Part shown: positions 50,978 to 58,655 of the stretch, in pieces | Layout: the number at the start of each line of letters is the position of its first letter | How positions within the stretch are numbered: position 1 is the stretch's first letter | Assembly: GCF_003075395.1 (NCBI RefSeq) | Contig: NZ_QDFV01000004.1 | Span: 423,251-487,250 of the forward strand | Direction: 5' to 3' | DNA length: 64,000 bases | Source: Microbacterium sp. TPD7012 | GTDB taxonomy: Bacteria > Actinomycetota > Actinomycetes > Actinomycetales > Microbacteriaceae | Position numbers and translations under genes: made by a program | Notes under the pieces: model-generated | Told to the model about the DNA's origin: nothing | Seen by the model: only the letters and a program-made list of their open reading frames with translations | Database searches by the model: none

Positions 50978-51904
50978 TCAGGCCGTGTGGTTGGTGTACT
51001 TCACGAACGCCTGAGCGTCGTTCACCAGCCAGCCGTACTCGGCCTCGGCGCGGATCGCGACGAGGTTGTTCTCCCACAGGGAGGTCAGCACGCCGTTGAT
51101 CGTGACCGTGGCCTGGGTGGACACGTCGTAGCTGATGCCGCCGACAGATCCCCAGACGGCCTGCGACCAGTCGCCACCGTAGGCGACGATGCCGCCCGTG
51201 TTGGGGGTGCCGTTGACGATCGGAGTGGAGATGCCCTCACCGTAGAAAGCCGGCCGACGCAGCAGACGGCCCCCGTCAAGCGCGGTGTTCTCGTAGGGCG
51301 CCTCAACGAACAACGGACGACCGTTGAGGTCGACAGCGCCGTTCAGAAGCGGCTCGGCGGTCGTGTCGAGAGCGAAGCCCGTGAGCTTCTTCTTCGCGTC
51401 TACGAGCAGCTTGAGGCCGGCGTTGAGGTCGCCGTAGATGCCACCGTTCGCCTGTGTAGTCGTCCCCATCTCGACGACCTTCGTGGTCGCATCGATGTTG
51501 TTGCCCGCGCCGAACGGCGAGTTGGTGCCGTGCAGTGCCGCAGCGTCGAATGCGACGGCGAACGCCTCTGCGATGTCATCGCGGAAGATGTTCACGTAGT
51601 TCGCCGGGTTGGCACGAACGACCTCAGCCGAAACCACGGCGATGGCCGCGATTTTCTTCGGCGTGATCGTCTTGAGCCCGACCGCACCCGAAGTGGCGGG
51701 CTTCTGCCCACCCTCAGCGACCCAGCCCGCAGTGGGCTTGGTCGTGACGACCGGGATCTCCTGACCGTTGATGCCGAGCGGCACCTGACGGGTGAGCGTC
51801 TGCACGACCGACTGGCGGCGCGCCTGCTCAAAGTAATCCTCAGCCTGTTCAGGCTTGAGGAAGCCAGCGAAGTCGCTGGTCTTGGTTGCGGCAGTGATTG
51901 CCAT
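50978..51904 (-). CDS. major capsid protein, HK97 fold
   Basis: The 308-residue protein has the HK97 sequence pattern: N-arm, VPLGINGQEIPVVTTKPTAG with WVAEGGQKP (E-loop/P-domain region), KKIAAIAVVSAEVVRANPAN and the C-terminal A-domain ending in EAEYGWLVNDAQAFVKYTN. No protease gene is present, and no N-terminal delta domain is seen, so a separate scaffold (next upstream gene) probably guides assembly. RBS AGGAGG. Confidence 0.93.
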   Translation of the reverse strand: MAITAATKTSDFAGFLKPEQAEDYFEQARRQSVVQTLTRQVPLGINGQEIPVVTTKPTAGWVAEGGQKPATSGAVGLKTITPKKIAAIAVVSAEVVRANPANYVNIFRDDIAEAFAVAFDAAALHGTNSPFGAGNNIDATTKVVEMGTTTQANGGIYGDLNAGLKLLVDAKKKLTGFALDTTAEPLLNGAVDLNGRPLFVEAPYENTALDGGRLLRRPAFYGEGISTPIVNGTPNTGGIVAYGGDWSQAVWGSVGGISYDVSTQATVTINGVLTSLWENNLVAIRAEAEYGWLVNDAQAFVKYTNHTA

Positions 51905-51928
51905 GATTCCTCCTGGAACGTTGCTCGG

Positions 51929-52411
51929 CTAGATGCCGAGAGCAGATTTCAGCGCCGACTCGATGCCGTCGCCGTTCAGCGCGAGCTCGGGGCGTCGACC
52001 AGCAGCAGGGATCGAGTACTCGCGCTCGCCCTGCTCCTGAACCGGCTCCCCACGCCACGCAATGAGCGCATCCGCAAATGCCTGAATGTCTTCCTGCGAG
52101 CCCGACTTGGGGCCTGCGAGAACGTCCATCGGGACAGAAGTGGTCGCGGCGACCGTGGCACGGTTCGCGGTCAGCTCGAGATCCTGCGCGCGCTTCTCAG
52201 CGGCCGCGATTCGATCGAGCGTCTTCTGTTCTTCCGACTTGTCGCGGTCCTCGTACTCCTTCAGCTTCGCCTCACGCTCCGACGCCAACTTCTCAGCCGC
52301 CGCCGCACGTTCGCGCTCTGCCTTCAGAGCCTTCAGGCCGCCCTCGCCCAGAGCTTCATCGGTGTCCGTCGCGGACTCCTGAGTCTCTACAGCAGTCGTT
52401 TCATCAGCCAT
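51929..52411 (-). CDS. capsid scaffold protein
   Basis: The 160-residue acidic protein has a long coiled coil (LKALKAERERAAAAEKLASE, KEYEDRDKSEEQKTLDRIAA) and lies directly upstream of the capsid gene. These are the usual marks of scaffold proteins. ATG at 52411 has GGAGGA at proper spacing. Confidence 0.85.
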   Translation of the reverse strand: MADETTAVETQESATDTDEALGEGGLKALKAERERAAAAEKLASEREAKLKEYEDRDKSEEQKTLDRIAAAEKRAQDLELTANRATVAATTSVPMDVLAGPKSGSQEDIQAFADALIAWRGEPVQEQGEREYSIPAAGRRPELALNGDGIESALKSALGI

Positions 52412-52494
52412 TTGCATCCTCCATTGACACGCGGCATCGCACCGCACCGACCTGACGCCATCGCGACGGCAGGAAAACTAGACGGTTATGGTCG

Positions 52495-53172
52495 TCAGCC
52501 CTCAGCGGTTGCGTATCGGCCAGTGCCGAGCCCGCTGGTGTACAGATCTGTGAACTTCGCTACGTCATGGCCCTCGGGGTAGTCACGCTTCGAGCGGATC
52601 ACCGTGGGCACGCAGTCGCACAGGTCGTGGAAGTCGTTCATCTCGCCGGCTGAAACCAGATCGGTATATACGGCGCCGCGAGACGCGAGCATGATGCAGA
52701 ACGTGCACGTGTCGGTGCCTGAAGGAATTCGCGCTACCGAAGTGCGCACAGGATCGCGGCCCGCATTGTCGAAGATTGTGTCCCGACCGCGCTGTGTCAC
52801 AAGCCGCTGTGTGGCTCCCAGAATCTGAGAAGTGAAAACAGGTGCATCCTCAGCGAATAGCGCCCCCACGGCCCACCTGACGCTCCCCTCGGCCTTTGCG
52901 GGGTCAACGGGGCGCGCGTATGCAGCTTGGAACGATGCTGCGGACGGTGGAACGTCACGCAACATGTCGTAGAAGTCGGCGGCGAGCAACGCTGAGATGT
53001 CGCCGTACTCGGTGACCAGCTCGGGGAAGAACGCCAACAGCGCGTTCCTCACCCGAGCCGGATCGCCCGAGAGGTTAAAGCTAGACAGGAAGTCCTGCAG
53101 TTGCGACTGCGCCAGAATCGCCAGATCCTGATTCGCTCGCCTGAACTCGGCCACCTGCGTTGCTGTTGCCAT
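52495..53172 (-). CDS. MuF/VG15-like minor head protein
   Basis: The 225-residue protein shows the MuF-type C-terminal pattern: SGTDTCTFCIMLASRGAVYT followed by FHDLCDCVPTVIRSKR, four conserved cysteines that could bind zinc. MuF-like proteins enter the head with the DNA or link to the portal. It overlaps the portal gene by 92 bp. Confidence 0.85.
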   Translation of the reverse strand: MATATQVAEFRRANQDLAILAQSQLQDFLSSFNLSGDPARVRNALLAFFPELVTEYGDISALLAADFYDMLRDVPPSAASFQAAYARPVDPAKAEGSVRWAVGALFAEDAPVFTSQILGATQRLVTQRGRDTIFDNAGRDPVRTSVARIPSGTDTCTFCIMLASRGAVYTDLVSAGEMNDFHDLCDCVPTVIRSKRDYPEGHDVAKFTDLYTSGLGTGRYATAEG

Positions 53173-54532
53173 CGCGCAACCCCCTCGCCGCCTCTGCCAG
53201 CAACGTCAACCGAGATGCTGATGCGGCCTTCTTCTCGGCCGCCTCAAGCTCGAGGATCTGCGGCTGAGTGAGACCTGCGTAGGCCCGACCGACACGCGAC
53301 GTGGCGAACACGGGATCTACCGACGAGATCTGCGTGTAGGCATTGGCACGCCCAGTGGGGGACACAATGCGCGGGTCAGTCGAACGGATCGTGAGCTGAC
53401 GCAACTCAGGCGTCAGCTCACGCAAGCCGTCGCGCAACATCACCGCAGTCTGCAAGGCCTGGACCGCGGCGGCATCCCAGCGACCGTTGGCATCCTCGGT
53501 GACCGTGATGAGTGATTCCTTCGCAGCGAAGATCGCATCCGCGCTCGACGGGTTCGACGAGTCCGCGAACTTCACCTCGAGATCCTGATCCTCCGCGAAA
53601 AGCGCCTGCCACATGCGCAACTGATCGGTGTGAGGCTGCGGAGACGCGCCATTGAAACGGTGAAGCGTGGGCGCATCCTCGCCGGCGACGGAATCGTAGT
53701 CCCACGCCTTGATGCGACCCATGAGAGCCGTCCATTTGTCGTCACCCGCGAAGCCGGAAACGTCGGCGCCGAACAGGAAGTACTCAGGTGCCGAGTAGAA
53801 CTCAGCGGAGACTTCTGCCCGCACGATTGTGCGCAAGCCAGCGTCTGCGAAGTACATGGAAGCCCGCGAGATACGGGAGTGCCCAAGTGGTCGACGCAAC
53901 TCCGGGTTGTACGGCAGTGCGAAGACCGTTACGCGACCAAGCGGGTTCCGAACCACATCTACGACGACCGGCTTGCCCTGATCGATAGCCACCGTGATGG
54001 CCCGCTCAGGGGTGTACAACACCATGAGCGACGGGCGCTTCTGCTCGTCAATCTCCACGATCTCAAGGAACGCCTTGAGGAGCCTGCGCTTCGTATCCCA
54101 CACGCCGGCACCTGTGTCCGCAGACACCGCATGAATCATCGGTCGCCCGGAGTCCATCGACACCGTAAGGAACGAGCATCCGTGGACGGCAGAGGATACC
54201 TTCGCCTGCGGATACTCCGATCGGAACTGGTTGTCAGCGAGAATCTGCTCGATCTCAAACGGATCCTCGGAACCGGACGCGGAAACGACTCCCTCGAAGC
54301 GCGACCGATCCGTCACCGCGCGAACACCCTTCCCGTGCCAGCCGAGCGCGGCAGAAATAGAGCGCATCTGCGGCGGCAGCGAAATGCCGAAATCCTTCAA
54401 AGCGGCTTCGCCATCGAAGTAAATCGAGCGGGTGGCGTTCGACTCGCGCCGGTTATCCCACTTGTTCGCGCACTGGATGAACAGAGCCGCATCTTCGGCT
54501 GTCAGAACATCACTCACATTCCTAGGGATCAC
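53081..54532 (-). CDS. portal protein
   Basis: The 483-residue protein is SPP1 gp6-like: N-terminal clip/wing region (GWHGKGVRAVTDRSRFEGVV), a helical crown region and the tunnel-loop area with ITVTEDANGRWDAAAVQALQ. It forms the dodecameric DNA channel at one capsid vertex. The C-terminal 50 residues are low-complexity (Gly/Ser/Ala). Overlaps terL by 4 bp and the MuF-like gene by 92 bp. Confidence 0.92.
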   Translation of the reverse strand: MIPRNVSDVLTAEDAALFIQCANKWDNRRESNATRSIYFDGEAALKDFGISLPPQMRSISAALGWHGKGVRAVTDRSRFEGVVSASGSEDPFEIEQILADNQFRSEYPQAKVSSAVHGCSFLTVSMDSGRPMIHAVSADTGAGVWDTKRRLLKAFLEIVEIDEQKRPSLMVLYTPERAITVAIDQGKPVVVDVVRNPLGRVTVFALPYNPELRRPLGHSRISRASMYFADAGLRTIVRAEVSAEFYSAPEYFLFGADVSGFAGDDKWTALMGRIKAWDYDSVAGEDAPTLHRFNGASPQPHTDQLRMWQALFAEDQDLEVKFADSSNPSSADAIFAAKESLITVTEDANGRWDAAAVQALQTAVMLRDGLRELTPELRQLTIRSTDPRIVSPTGRANAYTQISSVDPVFATSRVGRAYAGLTQPQILELEAAEKKAASASRLTLLAEAARGLRDGNSNAGGRVQASESGSGDSGAVATAGLPV

Positions 54533-56046
54533 CGAATCACCGCCTTCCGCTCGCCAGTCATCGCCCGAGGGCCAAGCCGTGATGTACGCGCAACCCAGTG
54601 CGCCAGGGCGACAGCCTCAACAGGCGTGTCGTCACCATCGATCGAAGTGGCAGAGAGACCGCCACGCTTGTCAACGTCCGTGATCGCAATTGAGTCATCC
54701 AGAACAGACTGCCCCTCGCGAAGATGAGTGATTGTCCCGCCACGCATACCCTCAAGCCACATGGAACACGCCTCCACGTACTTCGGTGTCGACGGCAGGA
54801 AAATCCAACGGTCAGGAACGCGGCGATCACGCAGAAGCTGAGCGAGAGCCGGCGCGCCAGAACGTCCAGAGAGCGCGATGCCCGCCGACTGGCGCCAACG
54901 AGGCGTACCCGACTCATCACGCTCGCAGAACCAGTCCGCGAGACTGCTCAGGCCCAACTCCACGCCCCGGTCATCCTCAAGCGCGTCGATGATCTCGACA
55001 TGCACACCGTCGCCATGCTTCCGAGCCCCACCAAGTGCGAGGCGGTCGCCGGCGAGGTTGAAGGCCACCGCGAACGCGCGGATGCCATCAGGAGCTGCGT
55101 CGATCGCGGAATCCGACCACTGCTCCTTCGAAACCGCTCGAGTCCCAGTGGAGCCGAGGTCAGAGAGCCAGACCCCAAGACGGTCCTGCGCGAACTTGTC
55201 TTCGGGGTAAGTCTCGAACTCGCCGTCAACCACCTCGTGGTTCACGCGAGTGTTCCAAGCCGGATTCGCAGACCAACGCGTGTACTCACTCGCCGGGTCA
55301 TAGTCAGGACTCGTGATATCCGCGCCCCACTCGCACCATGCGGCAGTAGACGATCGCCCCTCGATTGCGGCCGAACGAATCGACTCGAACACTTCCGAGT
55401 CGTCCTCAACCTGCGGGGACGTGCCAAGCAGCCACACTTGCGGGTTCTGCATCGCCGACATCGTGGAGTTGATCGACACCCACGCACGCTGGGACAGGAT
55501 CTGCGCCTCATCGAGCATCAGGCAATCGGAAGAGAAGCCCTTACCCGCGGCACCTGAACGCGCCTTGAACTGGATCGTCGCACCGTTCTTGAACTTCACA
55601 GCCTCACGGTTGATCGCATTCATGATGCCCGACTTGCGAGGACCATCACCCTTGACGCGATCCATCAGCCAGCCGTTAGCTTCACTCTCAAGGATCTCGA
55701 GAAGCTTGTTGAACGCCTCGCGCGCCGTGTCCTGCTGATGCGCCGAAATGACGATCTTCTTCTCGCCAAACAACAATGCGCCGGCAAGCGCCCGTGACAC
55801 CAGAAGCTGCGACTTGCCGTTCTGACGCGGAACAGTGACCCCCACGCGCTTCGCGGCCCACGTGTTGTCACGACGCTCACCCATCGCCGTCTTCAGGATG
55901 AGCTCCTGCCACTCGTCGAGCACAACCCCCGCTCGAGCAGACAGATCAGCTACGTCCTCCCACGAGTTAGCCTTCGACCCGTTGGGTGCGACCAGGACGC
56001 GCGGTGGCGCCTCCCCGAGCAGTGCGACGGGCTGCGATTTCGTCAA
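54529..56046 (-). CDS. terL: terminase large subunit
   Basis: The protein has about 505 residues. Its ATPase part has an N-terminal ATP-contact region, Walker A-like VTVPRQNGKSQLLVSRALAG and Walker B CLMLDEAQ, with the coupling motif LLGTSPQ. The C-terminal nuclease part carries acidic residues in AFAVAFNLAGDRLALG and VDKRGGLSATSIDGDDTP, although the usual Asp of the first nuclease motif reads N. It pumps DNA into the capsid. The start is uncertain: TTG at 56046 is chosen from homology of TKSQPVALLGEAPPRVLVAP to other N-termini. Confidence 0.9.
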   Translation of the reverse strand: MTKSQPVALLGEAPPRVLVAPNGSKANSWEDVADLSARAGVVLDEWQELILKTAMGERRDNTWAAKRVGVTVPRQNGKSQLLVSRALAGALLFGEKKIVISAHQQDTAREAFNKLLEILESEANGWLMDRVKGDGPRKSGIMNAINREAVKFKNGATIQFKARSGAAGKGFSSDCLMLDEAQILSQRAWVSINSTMSAMQNPQVWLLGTSPQVEDDSEVFESIRSAAIEGRSSTAAWCEWGADITSPDYDPASEYTRWSANPAWNTRVNHEVVDGEFETYPEDKFAQDRLGVWLSDLGSTGTRAVSKEQWSDSAIDAAPDGIRAFAVAFNLAGDRLALGGARKHGDGVHVEIIDALEDDRGVELGLSSLADWFCERDESGTPRWRQSAGIALSGRSGAPALAQLLRDRRVPDRWIFLPSTPKYVEACSMWLEGMRGGTITHLREGQSVLDDSIAITDVDKRGGLSATSIDGDDTPVEAVALAHWVARTSRLGPRAMTGERKAVIR

Positions 56047-56206
56047 TCGGATCAGCCGCCTTCCCGGTCTCAGACTCAAGAGTCGCGATCGTCGCCTCAA
56101 GCGCACGCCACTGATTCATCAACGGGGCGCGCTTATCCGCATCCGCCTCCGCGATCGAATCCCACATGACGTCACGAGCAGACTTCAAATCATCGATTCG
56201 AGCCAT
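55967..56206 (-). CDS. small protein upstream of terL, possible terminase small subunit
   Basis: The 79-residue helical protein (RIDDLKSARDVMWDSIAEAD, LEATIATLESETGKAADPID) has AGGAGG before its ATG. It lies where a small terminase subunit is expected but lacks a visible HTH; it overlaps the terL start by about 80 bp. The role is therefore open. Confidence 0.65.
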   Translation of the reverse strand: MARIDDLKSARDVMWDSIAEADADKRAPLMNQWRALEATIATLESETGKAADPIDEIAARRTARGGATARPGRTQRVEG

Positions 56207-56300
56207 GAGAAACCTCCTGGCGAACCTGACGAGCCCTGTGTGTGAAAGTCTCGCAATGCCTCGGGTGCGAGCGTGGCGGGGGTGGGAGGGGGTGGGTGCC
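56207..56300. other. G-rich gap between HNH and terminase genes, candidate cos region
   Basis: This 94-bp gap holds a G-rich tract (near 56270-56296, GGCGGGGGTGGGAGGGGG) and a CTCGCA/TGCGAG inverted repeat. In cos-type actinophages the cohesive end lies exactly here, between HNH and small terminase. No direct proof. Confidence 0.4.
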
Positions 56301-56621
56301 CTACCATCCTGCTGAGGCTTTGATGATGGGCTTCGTTGCCTTTTTCTTGACCTTGCCGTCACCGCGTGATTGGTTGCAGCGGCGGCAGATGGTGCGGCCG
56401 TTGCTTGGGTGGTTGAGTTGTGCGCCTGTCCACCCGAGCTTGCGTGCTTGTGCAGCAGGAACGATGTGATCTGGCTCGGCAGAGGTCGGCAGTCGGCTCA
56501 CGTCGTAGTCGAGGACGCAGTCACAGTCGGGACAGTTCGTGACGCCCGCTCTGCGGTCCCTCCCCAGTACGGCTTTGCGGAACCGGAGGTGGGGTGTGAG
56601 TCCAGTACGGGATGAGACCAT
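56301..56621 (-). CDS. HNH endonuclease next to terminase
   Basis: The 106-residue HNH nuclease shows CPDC, then EPDHIVPAAQARKLGWTGAQ, LNHPSNGRTICRRCN and RGDGK, so both zinc CxxC pairs and the D-H/N/H residues are present. HNH proteins beside terminase take part in DNA packaging of HK97-type phages. ATG at 56621 follows GGGAG. It should act with TerL on concatemer cleavage. Confidence 0.88.
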   Translation of the reverse strand: MVSSRTGLTPHLRFRKAVLGRDRRAGVTNCPDCDCVLDYDVSRLPTSAEPDHIVPAAQARKLGWTGAQLNHPSNGRTICRRCNQSRGDGKVKKKATKPIIKASAGW

Positions 56622-56635
56622 GACGTTGCTCCCGC

Positions 56636-56797
56636 TTAGTCGAAGTCTTCCCATCGGACTGCGGTGGGCTTCAGCCTGGCTTCGAGGCGTCCGCGTCGTG
56701 CTGCCTGAGCGTCGTCGTAGCAGTCCTGTTCGCATCGCATGATGACGGCCCAGGATGCGTCTTCGCGTCCGCAGAGGTCGCAGCTGTACACGGTCAC
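56636..56797 (-). CDS. 53-residue zinc-ribbon-like phage protein
   Basis: The short protein VTVYSCDLCGREDASWAVIM continues RCEQDCYDDAQAARRGRLEA and ends KPTAVRWEDFD. Two Cys pairs (CDLC, C-x3-D-C) suggest a zinc ribbon. Its GTG overlaps the upstream stop (GTGA), the coupling pattern of this operon. Confidence 0.65.
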   Translation of the reverse strand: MTVYSCDLCGREDASWAVIMRCEQDCYDDAQAARRGRLEARLKPTAVRWEDFD

Positions 56798-56982
56798 AGG
56801 CCTTCCTCGTATGCGGTTCTGATGCGGTCCTTGAGGGCGTCGATGGAGTCTTGGGTGCGCTTGGCGTTGGTCTCGAGTTGCACTACCCAGTCGATGAGTT
56901 CGGGCTTCGTCATGCCTTTGAGTTGGCGGCGGCGTTGCAGGTCGTTCGATACGGCCTGGTTCACTGCCCGGACATCACTCAT
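56794..56982 (-). CDS. small helical phage protein
   Basis: The 62-residue protein (MSDVRAVNQAVSNDLQRRRQ, LKGMTKPELIDWVVQLETNA) is highly helical and partly coiled coil. Coupled to both neighbours by overlaps. Unknown function. Confidence 0.65.
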   Translation of the reverse strand: MSDVRAVNQAVSNDLQRRRQLKGMTKPELIDWVVQLETNAKRTQDSIDALKDRIRTAYEEGL

Positions 56983-57199
56983 CGTCAGCCTCGTCGCTTT
57001 CGAATGGGTCTTGCGAGTTGGTGGGCTGCACAGGGAATCCGATGGGCACTGTGGCTGCGAGCTCGACTTGTGCGCTTGCCGCTACTTGGTCCGGGTCGCT
57101 CGGCCTATCGGGGCAGACGTGTTGGTCGCGCCACCCGAGTACGTCGCGCCTTGTTGCGTGTACCCATGCGCCGCAGGAGCAGCCTTCCCTCACGTCCAT
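56975..57199 (-). CDS. small phage protein
   Basis: The 74-residue protein has a CSCGAWV motif and a His/Cys pair (QHVCPDRP) that may bind zinc, then an acidic tail. It overlaps both neighbours in a tight early operon. No assigned role. Confidence 0.6.
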   Translation of the reverse strand: MDVREGCSCGAWVHATRRDVLGWRDQHVCPDRPSDPDQVAASAQVELAATVPIGFPVQPTNSQDPFESDEADDE

Positions 57200-57366
57200 G
57201 GCCCTTCTGTCCACACGCCGTCGTGGCATGTGCGGTACTTGGGTGCGCAGTCGGGGTGTGTTTCGGGTGGGTTGTGCGAGAAGAGCCAGCGGACGTAGGG
57301 CCAACCGAGGATGTGGCCGAGGATCATGAGTGTGATGCCGGCGACAATGCCAAGCAGGATCTTCAT
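57190..57366 (-). CDS. small single-pass membrane protein
   Basis: The 58-residue protein has an N-terminal hydrophobic helix (MKILLGIVAGITLMILGHIL) and a short external Cys-containing tail (HPDCAPKYRTCHDGVW). Function unknown; overlaps the next gene by 10 bp. Confidence 0.6.
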   Translation of the reverse strand: MKILLGIVAGITLMILGHILGWPYVRWLFSHNPPETHPDCAPKYRTCHDGVWTEGPWT

Positions 57367-57409
57367 GCCCGACCCCTGCATACCTCGGGGTTAATGCGCG
57401 TCTTGTGCA

Positions 57410-57604
57410 TCATGAGTGGATGAGGTGGCGAAGGTCGATGATCTTCGCGCCTTGGCGGATCAGGCCGTCGAGGTATCTCGTTCCGTGAGATCCGCAATAG
57501 CTGAGCGTGTGGCCTGATGGCATTTCGGCGTAGAGGAATGCTTGAACGTGTGCATCGGATTCGCACGCATCGCATTCGTCGCGGTCAACCGTGATGGCAT
57601 GCAC
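57410..57604 (-). CDS. DUF7455-like zinc-binding phage protein
   Basis: The 64-residue protein shows the DUF7455 pattern of D-x-C-D-A-C (RDECDACESDAHVQAFLYAE) followed by SGHTLSYCGSHGTRYLDGL with a Cys/His pair. These are common early actinophage proteins without known role. The GTG at 57604 has GGAGG upstream. Confidence 0.7.
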   Translation of the reverse strand: MHAITVDRDECDACESDAHVQAFLYAEMPSGHTLSYCGSHGTRYLDGLIRQGAKIIDLRHLIHS

Positions 57605-57874
57605 GATCGCCTCCTCAGCGTTGAGGGTGGGTATCGAAGGAAGAAGTGATGTGCTCGCCGCAGCCGAACTGGCTCGAGCGTTTGAAGTTGTTGTGCATCC
57701 CGCACGGATGCACTGCTGCCGCGTTGACTTGCGGCTCCTACAACCAGGCTGGCCGGGATTGGGGATCAACCGACATCGCTTGGAGGTACAGAAAAGCCGC
57801 CCTTGCGTGAGTGGCGGCTTTGAATTCGCGGATCGTGGGTTGAACGCGTCTAAAGGATCGTATTGGCACTTGCA
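57605..57874. other. 270-bp gap
   Basis: Apart from a terminator hairpin (57793-57821) and a 27-codon frame without an RBS, I see nothing that can be called a gene. Confidence 0.5.
57793..57821 (-). terminator. intrinsic terminator
   Basis: AAAGCCGCC and GGCGGCTTT (9 bp) are followed on the minus strand by TTCTG after the A/U-rich arm, a canonical intrinsic terminator for the membrane-protein gene. Confidence 0.8.
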
Positions 57875-58258
57875 CTACGAGCTGGCGCTGCGGGAGTCTC
57901 TCTCGATGGCGTTGACCAAGTCATCGATCTTCGGGCGACGGCAAAGCCGCACCAGGCCTCGGACTAGGGGGAACACCGACGCCCAGAATGCCAGGATAAA
58001 GACGCCGCGCCAAGTATCACCACTCATTCCGAAAGAGGGCTGAAACTCAGCAGTCAACATAGTCGTGAGCAGCGTGATGGTCAGTCCAGTCCACGCAAGG
58101 ATCTCACCGGCCGGGACATACTTGTGAAGATTGCGATGGAGTGCCAGCTCGACCTTATCGCGCGTCACTTCGATCACCTCTTGCGCCGTGTTGTCCGTGA
58201 CCTTCGTCGCTTGAACTACACGATCGATCGTGGCGTCCGCGCGCTCAGCCTCAGTCAT
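57875..58258 (-). CDS. membrane protein, two predicted helices
   Basis: The 127-residue protein has an N-terminal helical soluble part (RADATIDRVVQATKVTDNTA), two membrane helices (about 53-70 and 84-104) and a charged tail. It overlaps the preceding zinc-ribbon gene by 8 bp and shares its operator-bearing promoter. Small membrane proteins under repressor control in prophages often act in immunity or exclusion, but that is only a possibility. Confidence 0.65.
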   Translation of the reverse strand: MTEAERADATIDRVVQATKVTDNTAQEVIEVTRDKVELALHRNLHKYVPAGEILAWTGLTITLLTTMLTAEFQPSFGMSGDTWRGVFILAFWASVFPLVRGLVRLCRRPKIDDLVNAIERDSRSASS

Positions 58259-58529
58259 CGTTGTTCGGATTCTCGAGATACTGATTCAAGATGCTGACTG
58301 CATGGAAGTACACGGCTCCGCAACGAGTGCACATGAGGGGCACCGTGAGTGCCTGGTTTTCCTGCACTCCTCGTACCGCTTCATAAATCTGGAAGAGATT
58401 GACCGGGAACTGCGCTGGGAAAACTCCGAAGACCTCAGGTTCGGCGCCACAACGTGAACAAGGCGTCCAGGCCCCCGCACGCTTGATCGCCTCACGAAAT
58501 TGCATACGCTGTTCGCTAGTGAGGTTCAA
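58251..58529 (-). CDS. zinc-ribbon phage protein
   Basis: The protein of about 92 residues has CSRCGAEPEVFGVFP and LMCTRCGAVYFHAVSIL: two CxxC pairs forming a zinc ribbon that flanks a helical insert. The start is uncertain: TTG at 58529 has AAGAAGAG upstream, ATG at 58505 is possible, and an ATG at 58592 would place the palindrome inside the gene. Confidence 0.65.
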   Translation of the reverse strand: MNLTSEQRMQFREAIKRAGAWTPCSRCGAEPEVFGVFPAQFPVNLFQIYEAVRGVQENQALTVPLMCTRCGAVYFHAVSILNQYLENPNNDD

Positions 58530-58534
58530 CTCGG

Positions 58535-58556
58535 ACTCTTCTTGCACAAGAAGAGT
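58535..58556 (-). promoter_or_regulatory. 22-bp palindrome over a -10 element, candidate operator
   Basis: ACTCTTCTTG-CA-CAAGAAGAGT has perfect 10-bp arms. On the minus strand TACTCT at its upstream edge would be the -10 of the zinc-ribbon/membrane protein pair, so a bound dimer would block the promoter. Confidence 0.5.
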
Positions 58557-58655
58557 ATTGCACCGTGGAGGGGGAGAGGTTGCGGTAGGCACGAAGGCTC
58601 ATCTTCAACCTAAGGGGTGACAACGGTCACGGCGCCAGCAGGACACGCCCGTTCG

